A stretch of DNA of 64,000 nucleotides, taken from assembly GCA_008360975.2 (NCBI GenBank), contig CM039182.1, forward strand, positions 57,982,491-58,046,490, given 5' to 3'. Under the pieces are notes generated by a model. It saw nothing but the letters and a program-made list of their open reading frames with translations. It was not told the DNA's origin and ran no database searches. The DNA comes from Lichenostomus cassidix (taxonomy: Eukaryota; Chordata; Aves; Passeriformes; Meliphagidae). Below are positions 1-14,175 of the stretch, piece by piece. Numbering within the stretch: the first letter of the stretch is position 1; every line of letters begins with the position of its first letter. A program made the position numbers and the translations under genes.

Positions 1-3000
1 AATCCTGATTATCTTTAAATCAGAAACCAACTCTGTTATTAACTCTTATTAAATAGGAAATTCCAAAACAAGAATGCCAACCGACAAATTAAAAATACCT
101 TCCAGTGCCTTCACAGTACCAGTTTTTCACATGGACAGCATCAGGTGTTAAGAAAAGGGTGCTGAAGCTGGTGATCTGTGATGCTGGACAGGAAGACAGC
201 CAGTCCCCGCAACCTTCTTTTGGCAAGTTGCAGTCCCTTTGGTAATGATAGTTCTCAGAACCTTTGTCTGTGTTTTCCTTCAGCATCATTTCTGAAGTGC
301 GATTATACCTGCTCCAGAGCCTCAGCTGAACATGTATCTATCGGGGGGCTGGCCATTTCCAGTTCCACAGGAATACTTCCTTTCCTCTATCCCATTGTTA
401 GAGTCCTTCATCCAGTGCAGGCTTTCTTTATATGAGGTCATTGCTTCTGTCACTATATGGGCAAAACAGCTTCTTCCGAAGTGGATGACCCAATTACTGT
501 GGTAGCAGATGGGCCAGTGTACAATGCACTTGCCAGCTGACTGCTTGCAAACGTGTTCTTAAACAGATATCATTGTAATTTGCTACACAGGAACTGACAA
601 ATTGCATTCTATGTGACAGGGTATGATATGGATCTGCTGTAGTGCCAGCCTCCTATATGGTTAATGAAAGGTCTCCTTTTCCATCCCATGCATAGGCAAG
701 GCTGACAATGAGAGGGATCACCATTACATAGTTATTGTACTCCTGTAGTTTCCATTGATGTCTGCAGCTCACCTGAGTCATCTCCATGCGGAAGTGTTTA
801 GGCTTCTGATCTAACCTGAATTTGTCTTCTCAAGCTACACTGTTGATAATGTCTTACAGATTGCTGCTCAGTGCCACTATGGGCAACATATTCTAGCTAT
901 GCGGGTTTTTCAAATGCCATTACTGATTTTAGGGGCAGTACTTGGATTTTTAGACAGAGCTTCCTGACCTCTTGAAACCGAGCAATGTAATGAGTTTGGT
1001 TTGAATTCAGACCATAGAGGATTGCAGTTTAATCTGCCATGTAAACAGAGGGATGCAGATATTAATTTGTCTTGAAGAGGACAAAGAGTGGTTTCAGCTC
1101 TGCTGCTCCACCGTGTCTACCAGTGGGAAGCATCTTCTCCACACCCATGCTATGGGACCAAGGGGAATGGAGAGGCAGTGGGAGAGTATCTGAAACACGG
1201 CAATACTCAGGACTTCAGCCCTGAACTCCCATGCCTGAAGGTAAAGCCCTCTCCTCAGCCACCTTGGAGCAGCTTCCTCAGTGACTGTGCTGTCATGGTG
1301 TGACTCCTGTGATGTCCAGAAGAAAACAATAGAGTGTAACAGAGAATTAACTCTGCTGAAGGGATATTAACTCTGAGCAGTCCTTGATTCCTCTTTCCAT
1401 TGGGTCTGCCAACTTTTCCACGGGTTTCTACACTGTAGTTTTGACTCTAGGGGAGGGAAGGAAAAGCAAGGTCGTTTGTCCTCTTTGCAAATCTTCCTCC
1501 TGCAAGATTTTTCTGGTCATAGGAGTGGCAGAGCAGATTGGTAAAAATATACCAGAGTTTTCCATTAGACTTCTGGAAGGTTAAAACTAGACTGTGCTAG
1601 TATTTAGAGTATGGTGAATTATGACCTAATGTTGCAACTCCCATTCTAATTTGCCTCTGCCTAATTCAGCTGAGGTTGGGTGTGCAGATAATTAAGAGCT
1701 GACTGCTTGCTCAAACTGTTTCTTTGGTTTCTCACACGTGCTGGTACCATAAAATAAAAAAAATTACAAAGTCCAAATTTTGTTGTTTCAAGATCCCTGC
1801 AAGTACGACATTCATCTTCACTTTTGGATGTGACAAAGAGTGCAAAACACACAGATAATTCTAATATTCCCAAGGGATGTAATGGAAAGAAAACAAAACT
1901 AAAACTACTAAGTTATTTAAAAGTTTTTGTGATGTCAAGTTATGGCTTGCTGAGAATTCTGAAACAAGCTGTGGATCCAAAAACCACAGTTTTGAAAAGT
2001 GTGATCCTTTCAGTAGGTGCTAACTCTTTGTTGTATAACATCTGTAAATTGCAATAGTTTTACTGGCAGGGCTATTCTCTGCAGATAAACAAACCATGCT
2101 GTACCTTGACAAGATGTGTCTGAGGCTGCCCTATACATCACTGAATATCTTTCTGGTTTCTGGCATCATCTTTGGGGTTCCTCAGCCTGAGAAGCCCAAG
2201 CACAAGAAAAACCTAGCTACTGCTTCATAGCTATAAGGAAAGACCAGAAATTCTTTCCTAAGTATGTGACTGTACTTGAAGATTGTTTTGCTTGCAGCTT
2301 ATACAGTGCAAATTTCTGTAACTTAGGAGATAGACCCAGTTATTTAGGGCTGAGAAGTAAAATTAGCATCCTGTAGCACATGAAGTTCATGTCAGAATTC
2401 AAGACCATGAACAGGAAAAGCTAGAAACTACAGTCTGGAAAGTACTTATTACTCCAAGCAAATATTTCAAGAGGCTATTTAACAGCTAAAGTGTAAAGTC
2501 TCTTGTAAATAGCTCTGAATGTTGTGTGTTATGCATAGTAAGGGGCATAACAGGAGGAACTTCTGGATGGTTAGCAGGCTTCTCAGTAAATAACTGCCCA
2601 TCTGGGCTAATAACGAATAGAAGCCATTAACACTGGACATCTTTTAAAAGCTGTGCTAATTGGATTTTTGACTCTATAAACTATGTATATGTCTTTGGCC
2701 TAGGCAAACTTGAGAACCTTGAACTTCATGGTGGGCTCTGCCCTGCGTTTGGTATATCAGAATACATGAGGAAAAAGGTTTTAACCTCTACTTTACTCCA
2801 GATTTACAACCAGTCACAATCATCAGCTGTTACTTAGACCAAATGGTGGGGGTTTTGCTTTCTAATACATTGCTTTTTAGAGTCAGATGAATATTTTATT
2901 AAATGCAAAAACTTCTTCACAATACTATCTGCATTTTCAAGTATTATTTTCATTATCAGCTAGCTCCATTTCAACACTTTCCCCTTATAGTTCACAGTGA

Positions 3001-3153
3001 AAGTGGCTCAGAACTTTCCCTCATTAAGGCCTTTTTAGCTCTATGAAACCATCCAAACCCACAGATATCTGCCCCAAAAAATATTATGCTGAAGCTTGAA
3101 TGTCATCACTAAGCATCTGATTTGTAGTAGCTCTTAAAATATATGCAGAATGA
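1..3153. other. Upstream intergenic DNA, no feature recognised
   Basis: AT-leaning sequence with only short, unrelated open frames; no splice-consistent coding exon, RNA gene or repeat is recognised. Confidence 0.6.
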
Positions 3154-3210
3154 AGGTTGGACTTGATGATCTTGGAGGTCTTTTACAACTTTAATGATTC
3201 TATGATTTTA
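3154..3210 (+). mobile_element. CR1 3'-end fragment
   Basis: GGTTGGACTTGATGATCTTG followed by GGTC, a T-rich stretch and AATGATTCTATGAT is the diagnostic 3' end of avian CR1. Only about 55 bp survive. Confidence 0.75.
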
Positions 3211-3399
3211 TTAATATTGCTTTTTAAAGAAAAACCCCCACATTAACAAAAAAAGGACAGTATTCAAATAAATGTTTAATAAATGGAAATGGGATGAAGA
3301 GATAGCAATCCAATGTAAAATAAAAATGAAGTAAATGTTTTAAAAAGGAAATAAAGGTCAGAAAATTGCTGTGGAAAAAAGTTATTTTTTCAGAGCCTT

Positions 3400-3680
3400 G
3401 TTGATGTGACATGTCGCTGTTGAGCAGCTAGCGGAGTAATAAAGGCACCAGTTCTCAGTGGCAAGAAGGAATGACCTTTATTGTTTTGATTTCATCATAT
3501 ATATAGAGTTTTCAAAAGTCACCCAGATTGGTCAGTCAGAAGCCTTCCCCCAGGCCTGATTGGCCAGGCTTGCACTGTCCAAGTTCTGGGACACTGTTCC
3601 AATAACATCCAAACTTTATCTTTATTTATAAAACACAAGAAAATTTCTCATGGGAAAAACCTGTGCTAGCCACAGCAACA
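3400..3680 (-). mobile_element. Probable LTR fragment, minus strand
   Basis: Read on the minus strand, this block has a CCAAT box (CTGGCCAATCAGG), a TATA-like CTCTATATATATG, and AATAAAGGTCATTCC as a polyadenylation signal. It then continues GAACTGGTGCC and GCTAGCTGCTCAACAGCGAC. That order (CCAAT, TATA, AATAAA) is the layout of a retroviral LTR. Boundaries are uncertain because I could not find a matching target-site duplication; TGT...ACA ends at 3412 and 3607 are one possibility and an end at 3680 another. No viral genes are visible. Confidence 0.5.
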
Positions 3681-4089
3681 TTTTTATTATATTTGTGGCT
3701 ATTATTAAATGAAGAAAGAAAAATAGTTTCAAGGTTGTAAGTATCACTTCGCATAAGATTTGTGGACAGTTCTCCCTGGTTAGAGTTACTTGAAGGGACA
3801 GAACACTATACAGAGTGGTCTGAGCCATTCTGGGATGACCTGGATTTTTCCCCCCAACTTGCAGTTAAACACACAATTTCACAAGGAACAGAGGCTCTGC
3901 CTGAAGCATGGGGGGCTGTAGACTGGACAAGGGTGACTCCGGGAGGAACTGCAGGAAACTGTAGCTGAACACAGCCTCCAAGTGCAATGGTGAAGTTTGG
4001 CATGGCTTGGAAAATAACACAGAGAGAAATGGTAGGAAGGAGAGAGTGTTCAGAACCAAGAGCACTAGAAATCTGCACAACTGCAGACA

Positions 4090-4378
4090 TTATAACAGCC
4101 TCCCAGTACCTGAAGGGGCCTACAAGATGGGGAGGGACTTTTTGCAAGCATTAGAGCAGATATTTGACAGAAATTCTTTACTGTGAGGGAGGAGAGGCAC
4201 TGGAACACACTGCCCAGAGAAGCTGGAGATGCCCCATTCCTGGAAGTGTTCAAGGCCAGGTGGGATGGGCTCCAAGCAGCCTGGTCTATGAAAGGTGTTC
4301 CTGCCCATGGCAGAGAGGTTGGAATAAGATGATCTTTAAGATCTCTTCCAACCCTAACCGTTTTGTTTTTCTATGAAA
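4090..4378 (+). mobile_element. CR1 3'-end fragment
   Basis: About 290 bp match the CR1 3' region: GAGGCACTGGAACA, CTGCCCAGAGAAGCTG, TTCAAGGCCAGG, GATGATCTTTAAG and CTTCCAACCCTAACC, ending near TTTCTATG. Same orientation as E2F3. Confidence 0.85.
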
Positions 4379-7300
4379 ACTACATTAGCTATCATTATTT
4401 TAAAAGGATGTTAAAAATGGGTGGTGGTACTGAGGAGACCAGCAATATTTATTACAGAGGTATAGAAAATGCCTTATGAGCAGAGACCTGAAAAACAGTC
4501 TGTTATAAAATCATGTTTGATTACAGTGTATAAATGTCTTCTGAAGAAAGAAGTACTGAAAAGAAAATTATAACAATCAGTGACTGGAAATTGGAGCCAT
4601 GTACTCCAAAGCAGACAGTAAGCCCAAATGACTTAGAGGAATAAATTGTCCAGAAAGTGGGGAATGTTCCACCTCTTTTGATATTAAAATATAATTTAAA
4701 TTTTTTTCAGGAACTGCACTGATGTGACTCATTGAATGAACTAGTAGAAAGTATCAGTCAAAACTAAGAGTGCATAACATCCTCCAGAACAGAATGGTTA
4801 CATTCAAATGGTTTACTAGGGATGGTCCTGGGCCTGCAACAATTCCTGAACTGTGCCCAGGACTGGTTTGGGATAATGCTAGTTAATCTGGACCATAACC
4901 ATGACAGCAACTATTTGAATAATTTAAAAGTTAAAAAAAAAGAAAAAAGAAATTATCTGGATAGTTCCCTGACACTCTTTAATTTCTTAGTAACATGTAA
5001 GTCTCTGGACAGATAAAGTCACTTAAGATTTTTGCGTGTATGTTTCTTAATTTATTTCTCTCTTTCTTACAGAAGAAGACACAAATTAGGCTGTTTTTTC
5101 AAATTCAGCCCTAAAATGCAACACCACGTGATTCAGTATCACACAAAAATTAAGCTCTTCCCCAACAAAACTGTAAGTTAGACAAAACCTGGGGAAATAA
5201 TTACACAACGGAAAAGTTTATGAGTACAGAACCTTGAATTGGCACACCCACACACCTTATCCTACCTTCTTCAGGCCCACCTCCAGCCAGCTGGGGAAGG
5301 GGAAGAAGAAAAAACATTTTCCTTCCCAACACCCCCCACCCTTGTTTTTTAAATGTACTCTGCCCAGACAGTTAACATTGCACATCTGGTGCCAAAAGAT
5401 CTCAAGATATGCATCATATGAACGTAAATGGGTCCTGTTGAAACAAATTCCGAAACAGGATGATTTTTGTTCCTTAGCCTGCACCCCATTTGGTACTTCT
5501 TAACAGCAGGGTTATTTCTGCTGTTCCTCTCATTTACATCCCAATTGGAACCATTAAAGCTTGTATGTTAATTTGATGTAACCAGTTAACTCTGTGTGAA
5601 GGGTCACTTCATTTTAACATTGTCTTCAAACACTTAGGAGTGAGCAGGTGCAGTAACAGTTTAAACTTGTAATTTCGATGAGCACCAGAAGATGCATTTG
5701 AAACAGACAGCCCTGGTTTAGACAAAGAGCCTCAACAGCAGGCAGGAGCAAGCTGTATTGCTCAGCATTCACTTTATTAACATACTCTGCTGTCATTCCC
5801 GTGAAATCAGTATTCACAGAATTACTCACTGACCTCAGCCGATTTTTAGCTGTAAATCACAGTCAGCCTAAACAGGCACCACAGAGGAAACCTAGTTGCT
5901 AAAAAAGCTTAGTTAGCACTTAGTTACTAAGTTTCTAAGTATTTTCTCAGCAGCAATCCTTGCTTCCTTACGTACAAGTAATTTAAAATTATATTAAACC
6001 GGCAGAGGGTGGAAAGGGATTTTGAGAAACAGCTGAGAAAACTTGGATATGTGTCTTCTCGTTTGTTTGTTGTTATTTTGCATGAAGGTGTTTTGGTAGG
6101 TGAGTAGAGATTTACAAATTGGAAGGGAACAGAGCTGTAAGTGAACTGCGGAAGTGTGTGTAAGGTTCTGACCTGTGCATGTGGAAGAAAAACAAAATCT
6201 ACAATTTGGTTTTGAGGAGTTAATAATCAGGGGATTGTGCTTCCTGTCTCTCATGAGGCTTCCATTTCAAGGTCACATCTGACTTGATCTAGTCAGGCAA
6301 TAGCTTGTCTCCAAGGAGGAAACTGACCTGCATAACCACCACATGTCCTGGCAGCCTCCTCTGCTTTTACAACTCTCTGCTAAATAAACACCAGCATCTT
6401 CTAACACCAGTATGCAAACCTGAAAAGCAGAATGTGCATGAAGCTTGGCTCATTGTTCAGCAGCATGGCACCTTTCCAGAGGCTTCTGGCAGTCCTTAGA
6501 TCAAGGACAAATATTAAGACAGAACATTTTATAAAGTTCCTCGGGCTTTTTGTGTGTTTCAGTAGTGCTGCCCCACTGGGTAAATCAGGAGTATGTAATT
6601 ATCCTATTGTTTTTGCTGCCCTTTACCTCAAAAGTGAGATTTCTTGTATCTCTGAGAGATTGCATGTTTACCCATGGTGTTTCCTGGAATGCAAAGAGAC
6701 ATAACATTTAATACAAAAGTGATGAAGTGGTTGACTAGTCCATGAAGATCTCACTAATCTCAGTGCAACTGTCCCCAAAGTTTCCAAGCTCCTCAGGTTT
6801 GCCATCTGTCCCACAAGCTTAGAAATGGTATTCTGCAAAATCAGATGAATGTGAGATCTGAAGAAATCTGCTTGTTTCCCAACTGATTTGCCACCTTCTC
6901 TTTCCCAGAAAGAAAATATCATCCCAGGTGACTTAGACATAAAAGTGAATTAAGGACCAAAACAAGAATGCATTTATATCCCAGCACAGCTAACTTAACC
7001 TGCATCATACAATTTTCTGAAATTTAAATGAGAAATTGTTTATGAAAAACAGAGCACAAGCCTCTATTTTCTATTCTGCTAAGTTTAGTGTTTAAATCTG
7101 AGACAAAAATTATATTTGTTCTCATTAGAAAAGAAAAAGATGCCTTAAAAATTAAAATAATAAAAGCACTAGAATCAGAGATGCATTTTCTGTTTGTAAG
7201 ACTTTATAAATAATAATATGCTTTGCAACTATATGCTTCTTCCAAAAGCTTCTCTCTTTAGTCTCAGATGCCTGGCTAATGAAATTCTCATGGACTTGAA

Positions 7301-10300
7301 TGTCTTTGTTGTTTTTTTTTTAAATATGCATAGCAAGACTGATCATTTTGAGAATTGAATCCTAAAATCTTTATGCATGACCAGATTGTGCTCAAACATG
7401 GGGACATATAGGGACCAGAAGACTTGACAAGGTTTTCCTTGTTGGGAAGGAGCGCATCTCAAGAGACACTGCTCCCTACTAGAAGTACAGAACAATTTAC
7501 ATTAGTGTCTGATCTCACAACTGTCCATTCTACAAGCTTCATCTTTTTACAAGACTTTGACAGCTATGCCATTGCACCCCCACTTATGCATACGGAAGTT
7601 CTCCAAAGAAAGGGAGAAAGATTTGCCCACCTCTGTGATATTACTCAGAGCCTCTTCCAGCTCATCACTCACAACCTCAACAGCCAACTATTCTAATATT
7701 TATGATCCTTGTTCTTGCAATGGAGTGCAATGATCGTTGGTTATACAGAGATTATTTTTATTTTAAAAAGCCAAACACTGGTGAGATCAAAGCAAAGTCA
7801 AGTTCAATGAATTGGTGGCAGGAAATGGTATGGTTTGATGGGAGGAGGTTCTGAGAAAAGCCAACCTAAGTAAATAATTAGAAAAGCAGGCAGACAGGGC
7901 CTTGCCAGGGATAGGTGTGTGTTAAAACTAAGAGTAAGAGACCAATCAACAGCTGCTCCTGGAGTTGGTTCCTCCAGCTGCATCTACAGCTGGTGCTGCC
8001 CTCGAGTTTGGGGACAGATGGTATCACCCTACACGCATTTTATGCAGAAGAGTCCTGGAGAGTGGGACAATGCAAGCTGGACTCTACCATATCAGCTTTT
8101 ACTGACAGGTCTGAGAAAACTGGAATCTGCAGCTGCACTCCAGCAAACCAAACCCAACCCAGAGCCACAGCAACAAGAGAAAACATCGGCCCTGCTAAGC
8201 AAGACCCCTTCCGCTACTGTTAGTGCTGTGTTGAGCGGCTTGTCCAGCTGTGGCTCAGCCAAGAGGAAAGCTGTTCAGGGCTGTGGCTCAGGTGGAGCAG
8301 AAGCTGCTCGCTGAACCCTGCAGCGGCAGGTGAGGTCTCGTTGGCTGCAGTTTCCTCTTTGGCCACCAGACTCCACTCTCCTGCCTGGCATGCAGGCACC
8401 TGGGACACACACGGCTCCACTGGGCACGGTGATCCCAGTGTCCCGCCTTGAAAAGCAGGAGTTGTAGGCAAGAGAAGCCCACAGGAATGGGAAGTTGTGT
8501 GGGTCACCTGTTGTGCAGAGACGGATCAAGAAAGTGGCAAAACAGCAAAAATTCAACTCATTGGGATCATTAACTGAACTCCTGCAGAGCACAGTGGATA
8601 AAAAGTCTGGAGTTTCATAAACTCTTTTAGAAGGTGTCATCTCAGCTCCCTTTTTTCCAGGTACCTCATCATCCCTGTCTCTGTATTGTTTCCACCCTTG
8701 TGTTGGCACAAAAGCAAACAGCACTGCAGCAAAACAGATCAGGAACTGATACAAGCTAAGCCTGACCCAGCCCATGTAGAAGTTGGCCCTAACTCAGATC
8801 GGTTCCCCAGCCACGAGCAAAGGGAGGGGTAGCATAGGAACAGGAACAATTGATAAGTGAAAGGCAGGACTGCTTCTGCTGTTGGCAGTGACAGCTTCTG
8901 CCTGCTCAAGTTGTGCATGTAACTACAGCCCCAGAGCAGAGCTCTTAGGCTCAGCGCTCAAACTTGAATTGTTGGAGCAACGTTGGATTGCTCTGCCTGT
9001 ACCCCATGTTGATGTGTCTCCATGAGGTAACTAATTTGCACAGCTCTAGACAAAGCAACAGGAATTCCCAAATGTCTTCATAAGCATCATGGCACATCAA
9101 CACCAGGGAAGACAGAAGATAGACACACAGGGGTAGTTCTGAACACTTGTGGGAGCCTTGGTCTCTTGCTAACTTGGTTTCCACTGTTGGCTAATAGAAT
9201 GAGTTTCTGAAGCTCCTACGTGCTGAAAAAATATTGAAATGTTATTTGAAAGTATTGTTATTTGTTGCAAATACTTTTGATGCCTCCAAACTGCATTTCT
9301 CGAAGCTGCACTCCTGTGATTATGAGGTATGAGATTTTGCACAAGCTGCCAGTTATTGGAAAAGTAAGGCCATATTCCTGCAAAAGCTATATCGGCAAAT
9401 TAATTCAAACCAAAGAAAAATACTAATTGATATTATATCCAGGCTTACTAAAGAGGAAGATAACAATGAGCATAACTTTACTTATAGAAACCCACTGTGA
9501 GGTGAAAAGTGGATTTATTTCAGAAGAAAAATTAATAACACAGTAAAGAAATGCCTTTTCACATGGCACAGAAAAATCTAACTGTGATCTCAAAGCAAAC
9601 TTCATTAATATTCTTGATGCAAAAAGAGTCTCAGGAAAGTTTGAAAATAAAAGAGAAGGAAGGACAGAATTTCCTTCTCCAAAAATGGTAATTACTACAT
9701 CTATCAAACCATAGATAATAGGAATTACGAAAAAATCCAGAACTATACTTGTAATTTTGATAGCACAGTGTACTTCATGCAACTCTGCACCTTTCTAAGA
9801 GAAAGGGTTGTTGGTTTTCTGGTTAATAAATAATAAATCTAACAATTTTGCCAAAGCCTGTAAATAAAGAGTCCGTTCCAAAAGTCAGCACATTATGAGA
9901 AACAGCCTCGGTGCCTAGACATTTTAGGCAACCACTCAAAAAAAGTAAATATAGCATGCGATTTATCTGATCTGGATGACTGCGGAAAAGAGACTTAAAA
10001 AACCTGGATTGAATTAAGACATTCCACTAGTGTAACTTTCCTACAATAAGCCCCCTTATAAGTTAAAGAAGGATAAAGGAGACCTTGTGTACACAGAGAT
10101 GAAAGTCTTCTTGTTACGGAAGAGAAAGTGCCCCAGTAAAGTAGTTCTGCTCCTGTGTCCTCTAATTGGAGGTAATTTCCAGCTGGATTGATGGAAGTGA
10201 TATAAACTGAGCACTGTGGTGCCTGTCTTGTAGGCCCTGACTCTGGGAAGGAAAGAGTCTCCCCGCCACTTGGCCACTCTGCCTCATCCTCTGCCACCAG

Positions 10301-12879
10301 CCTAAGCTTCTCCCTAGCCCAGGCTCCCATCAGGCAGCTGTGTGCTCGGCCAACATTCCAGGCCTCCTAGTGAAACCTACGGGTCTGAACCAAACACTCA
10401 AGCTCTTCCTATCCAGTGAGTGGAGAGAAACAGGTACTCAAAGTTAAGAACCGGCCTGACACGCTCAAAAAAGCCCCAACAAAATGAGCAGGAAGCTCTT
10501 ACTCCAGTTTTTCAGAGCAAGTTGCTGAGCAGAAATTGCAGTTTTCTTTGATTGTTTGCCCACAACAAAGGATATCAGAGGCCTGGGATCAAATCTGTGC
10601 TCTGCTAACTTTGGAACATAGGTCTGAATATGTGTCTCTGCCCTAGGAAAGTGCACAGGCTGTGAGCATCCTCCAAGGCAATTGTTCCACTGCCAGCCAG
10701 ACCACTGTCAGAGCAAATCCTCAACAAACAATTTCAAGTAACTGAACCAAAACCCTGGACTGAAGCCCTTGGTCTAGCATGGAGAAAACTCCAGAAGTTT
10801 AAAACATGCCCCTAATCAGAACGTTCGGACACTGTAACTCACACAAAAAGTATTTGTTATTTAAAACAAAAACATTTTATACAAAACCACACAAAAATGG
10901 ACAAACAATATATTGTGACTATTATATACCTGATCTCAAAAACTTTTTGAAACCAGTTGTTCTCATAAAGTTCAGAGCATGAGAGGTTCAGTGCCTGCAT
11001 GAATAGCTGTCCCACAGACATCTGCATACTCTAGAGGCCAAGGAGCTGAGGTGAAGCAATCCCCTCTGGATGCAGAGTCTCTTCACAAACAGCTGTTTGG
11101 GCTTGATTATTGCAAGGGGATTGTTTGTTCTTTGGGAGGCAAACGATTCAGTCATACAAAGGCTGAAAGAACTTAAAGATTGAAGGTCTGAGAAATAGAT
11201 TTAAGAGGTTAGATGGCTTGAGAGCAGCTTTACATTAAATTGCTTTGTGTTTTGAATAACACTTGATCAAGAGGAACAAGGTTTCAATTGATTACTGTGC
11301 CAGGACATGGTGCAGGGGGCTACTGTGGACATTAACTCTTCAGGCAGAGTTGGACTGAATTGACAAAAGGGGTTGGAACTGAACGGAGAGGAGCAGACCT
11401 GATGTCTCTTCTCATTCCTAGTGAAGCTCCTGTGCTGGGCCATGTTCTCAAAGCACAAGAACAGTGAGGTGTGCAGTAATCTTACAAAGGGAAAGGCAGA
11501 AAGTTGCAACAGAAGGACCAGCAGTCTAGCAAGCAGCCAATCCCCTAATCCTGCAACACACAGACACCTAAAGTCACCTTGTGATAACTAGCCTGCATAA
11601 GGTCAAGTGTATGTTCTGTCTTTCCTTGATAGGGGCGTAGTGCCCTTCCATCTCATCAAGCAGATGGTCAGGCTCGACATTCCTCACTAAAATCCTCCCC
11701 AAAGCAGAACTATCCTGATGTACAGAATTTACAATGCATGCATGATTTTTGTTTTATTTTCATAAGCAACATTTGCTGCAAATCAAAACTACATGTTTAT
11801 TAAAGTACGTAGGTAGTGAAGTATAGAAAAGGAAGACATTAATAAGTTTACAGATGCATACAGGATTTTTTAAAACATAAATACATGGCTACATGCAAAG
11901 AATTTAAATTCTTTTGAAGTATCAACAGACTGTGATAACCTTGCCTAGAGTTCAAAAAAAAATCATTAACCCTGAAAAGTAAACTCATCTGACCTAGGCA
12001 ATCATTTCTTCACCATACAGTTCTTTTGATAATTAGTTTTAATGGATGTCACACAGGAATAATGAGGAGATGCTACCAAGTGATCCTCTGTAACTGCAGG
12101 TCCTGGTCTAGTTAGGTGGTTGTCTGCTTTCTCTGAAACCACTGAAATAAGAGGGATGGCTCATTGATAAGAAAAGTGTGTTCACGTACAAATAGTTTTA
12201 TGGCAAAGTGACATTTCAAGGTTGATGCTTTTGAAAAATTAAAGGATTATAATCCTGTAAATGTTTCTAGAAACTGTTAAGTAAATACAGGCAATAACTA
12301 GATCACATGCTGCTCATTACAGCCATTTCACTTCTAAATTCTCAGATTCCATTCTTAGAAGAATTTACAGACTAAGAAAGTCAGTTTAGTTTTAGTTTCA
12401 TTTCTCTGTTTTTTAAAATTTGGTCTGTATCCTAGAAAATATAATAATAATCCCTGTAAATTTTAGAAGTGTAGATGTGATTCGTGAAATTGCTCAGGTT
12501 TTAAGTATTTATGATTATTCTTAAAAGGCGCCCTAGACAGGATGCCTGTATATTACTGTCTGGGAGGACAGACATACCAATACTTAAGGTTATCCAGCAT
12601 TTCTTATTCTGGAACCCAGGTTTTCAATCATCTGTCACCTTCTAAAAGCTAAATAATTTGGTCTGAAATTTTGCATATATACCGCTTGAGAATCAAGGCA
12701 AAGGAAAACAAGCTGTCTTTAAAAAATCCAACAGGCTTTACTTTGAAGCAAAACCCTGAAGTCTGGTCAAGGATAAATCTAATACAATTTTTTCTGAATT
12801 TTTTTTTCTGAAAGTAAAACATACTAAACATCTCAGCTCACAATTATTTAGCAGAGATTCGGAAGATGTCATCCTAGGA
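4379..12879. other. Upstream intergenic DNA, mostly featureless
   Basis: No recognised gene. The only block that stands out is about 7900-8530, which is richer in GC and has an open frame of 131 codons (7919-8314) followed by a donor-like CAG|GTGAGG at about 8330; its start is not an ATG and it matches no family I know. The rest looks like ordinary intergenic sequence. Confidence 0.5.
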
Positions 12880-14175
12880 CAGTAATCATCATTGGAGAGA
12901 GCAAGGTAAAAAATAGCACCACAGCCCAGACTGAAGGAGAGCAGACTGGCTTTTTCAGTAGTCTGACTGGAAGAATCCCACGGGAGACTGTCCTGGAGAG
13001 GAGACCAGAAGATCAGTGGCTTTTCAGGGATGACCTCCTCCACCTTAAAGATGGGCTGACTCTAATGAGACAGAAATCAAGCAAAGGCAACAAGAGGCTG
13101 ACGTAGATGAACAAGAAGCTCCTGACAAAACTCAAACGAAAAATGTAAGAGGTGGAAGCAGTGACAAGTGCCCTGGCCACAATGTGGAGATGCTGTCCAA
13201 GAATCCATGGAGGGGGTTAGGAAAATCAAAGCCCTTGTGAAGCTGAATCTGGAGAGGGATGTGGAAGGCAAGAAGAAGAGCTTCTCTAAGTATGTCAGCA
13301 GCAAAGGGAAGACGAGGGAAAATAGGGGCCTGCTGTGGAAAGGAGAAAGCAACTTGGTGACAGAGAACATGGAACAGGTGAGGTACACAATGCTTTTCTT
13401 GCCTCAGACTTTACTAGAAAGTTTTGCCTTCAGGAATTTCAGCTTTCTGAGACACCAGTGGGAATATCTAGAGAAAAGAGGATTTTCTCTAGGTAGAGGA
13501 GGACCAGGTTGGAGAACATCTAAACAAACCAAATACATACAGGTTCATGGGACCTGACAGGATGTACCCGTAAGTGCAGAGGGAGCTGGCCAATGTCACT
13601 GTGAAGCCACTGCTGATCATCTGTGAAAGGTCATGGAGAAAGATCATGTGAAAAGTCATGGAGACTGGGAGAGATTCTTGACAACAAGAAAAAAGTAATT
13701 ATCAGTTCTGTATTTCAGAAGGGCAAGAACAACAGGTCTGTCAGCCTCACCTCAGTACCTAAAAATAAGGTAATGGAACAAATTATCCCAGAAAACATTT
13801 CCAAATACAGAAAGATGATCTGGAGTAGTCAGTTTGGATTTATGAAGACAAGAATAGCCTTGATCAACATGGTAGCCTTCTACAGTAAGACTAGTTTGGT
13901 GCATGAGGATGGAGTAGTGGATGATATTTATCTTGACTTCATTAAGGCTTTTGAAAGAGTCTCCAGTAACACCCTCATGGAAAAATGGATGAAGCGTAGG
14001 CTGTGTGAAGTGGGCAGTGAAGTGGAATGAAAACTGACTGAACTGTGAGGCCCAGAAGGGTTCTCAGCCAGAGCACAATGTCCAGCTGGAGGCCAGTCAT
14101 TAGTGATGTCTGGTAGGGGTAATGCTGAGGCCCACAGTGTTTAACATCTTCTTTAATGACCTGGATCATGGGATG
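12880..14175 (+). mobile_element. CR1 LINE fragment (decayed reverse-transcriptase region)
   Basis: This is an internal piece of a CR1 non-LTR retrotransposon in the same orientation as E2F3. Two open stretches (13168-13557 and 13623-14030), separated by a stop, translate to recognisable CR1 ORF2 segments: KTRENRGLL and ENMEQ before the polymerase domain, then SWRLGEIL, SVSLTSVP, KVMEQ, SQFGF and the motif-A region YLDFIKAF. Beyond 14030 the noncoding remnant still matches the region leading to the LFNIFFNDLD segment, about 14090-14165. The endonuclease, the catalytic FxDD motif and the 3' tail are not present, so it is truncated at both ends and inactive. Confidence 0.85.

Noticed and set aside
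13168..14030. Two open frames that could be mistaken for cellular genes
   Set aside because: They match decayed CR1 reverse-transcriptase segments with an intervening stop and no catalytic motif; annotated as a mobile element instead.
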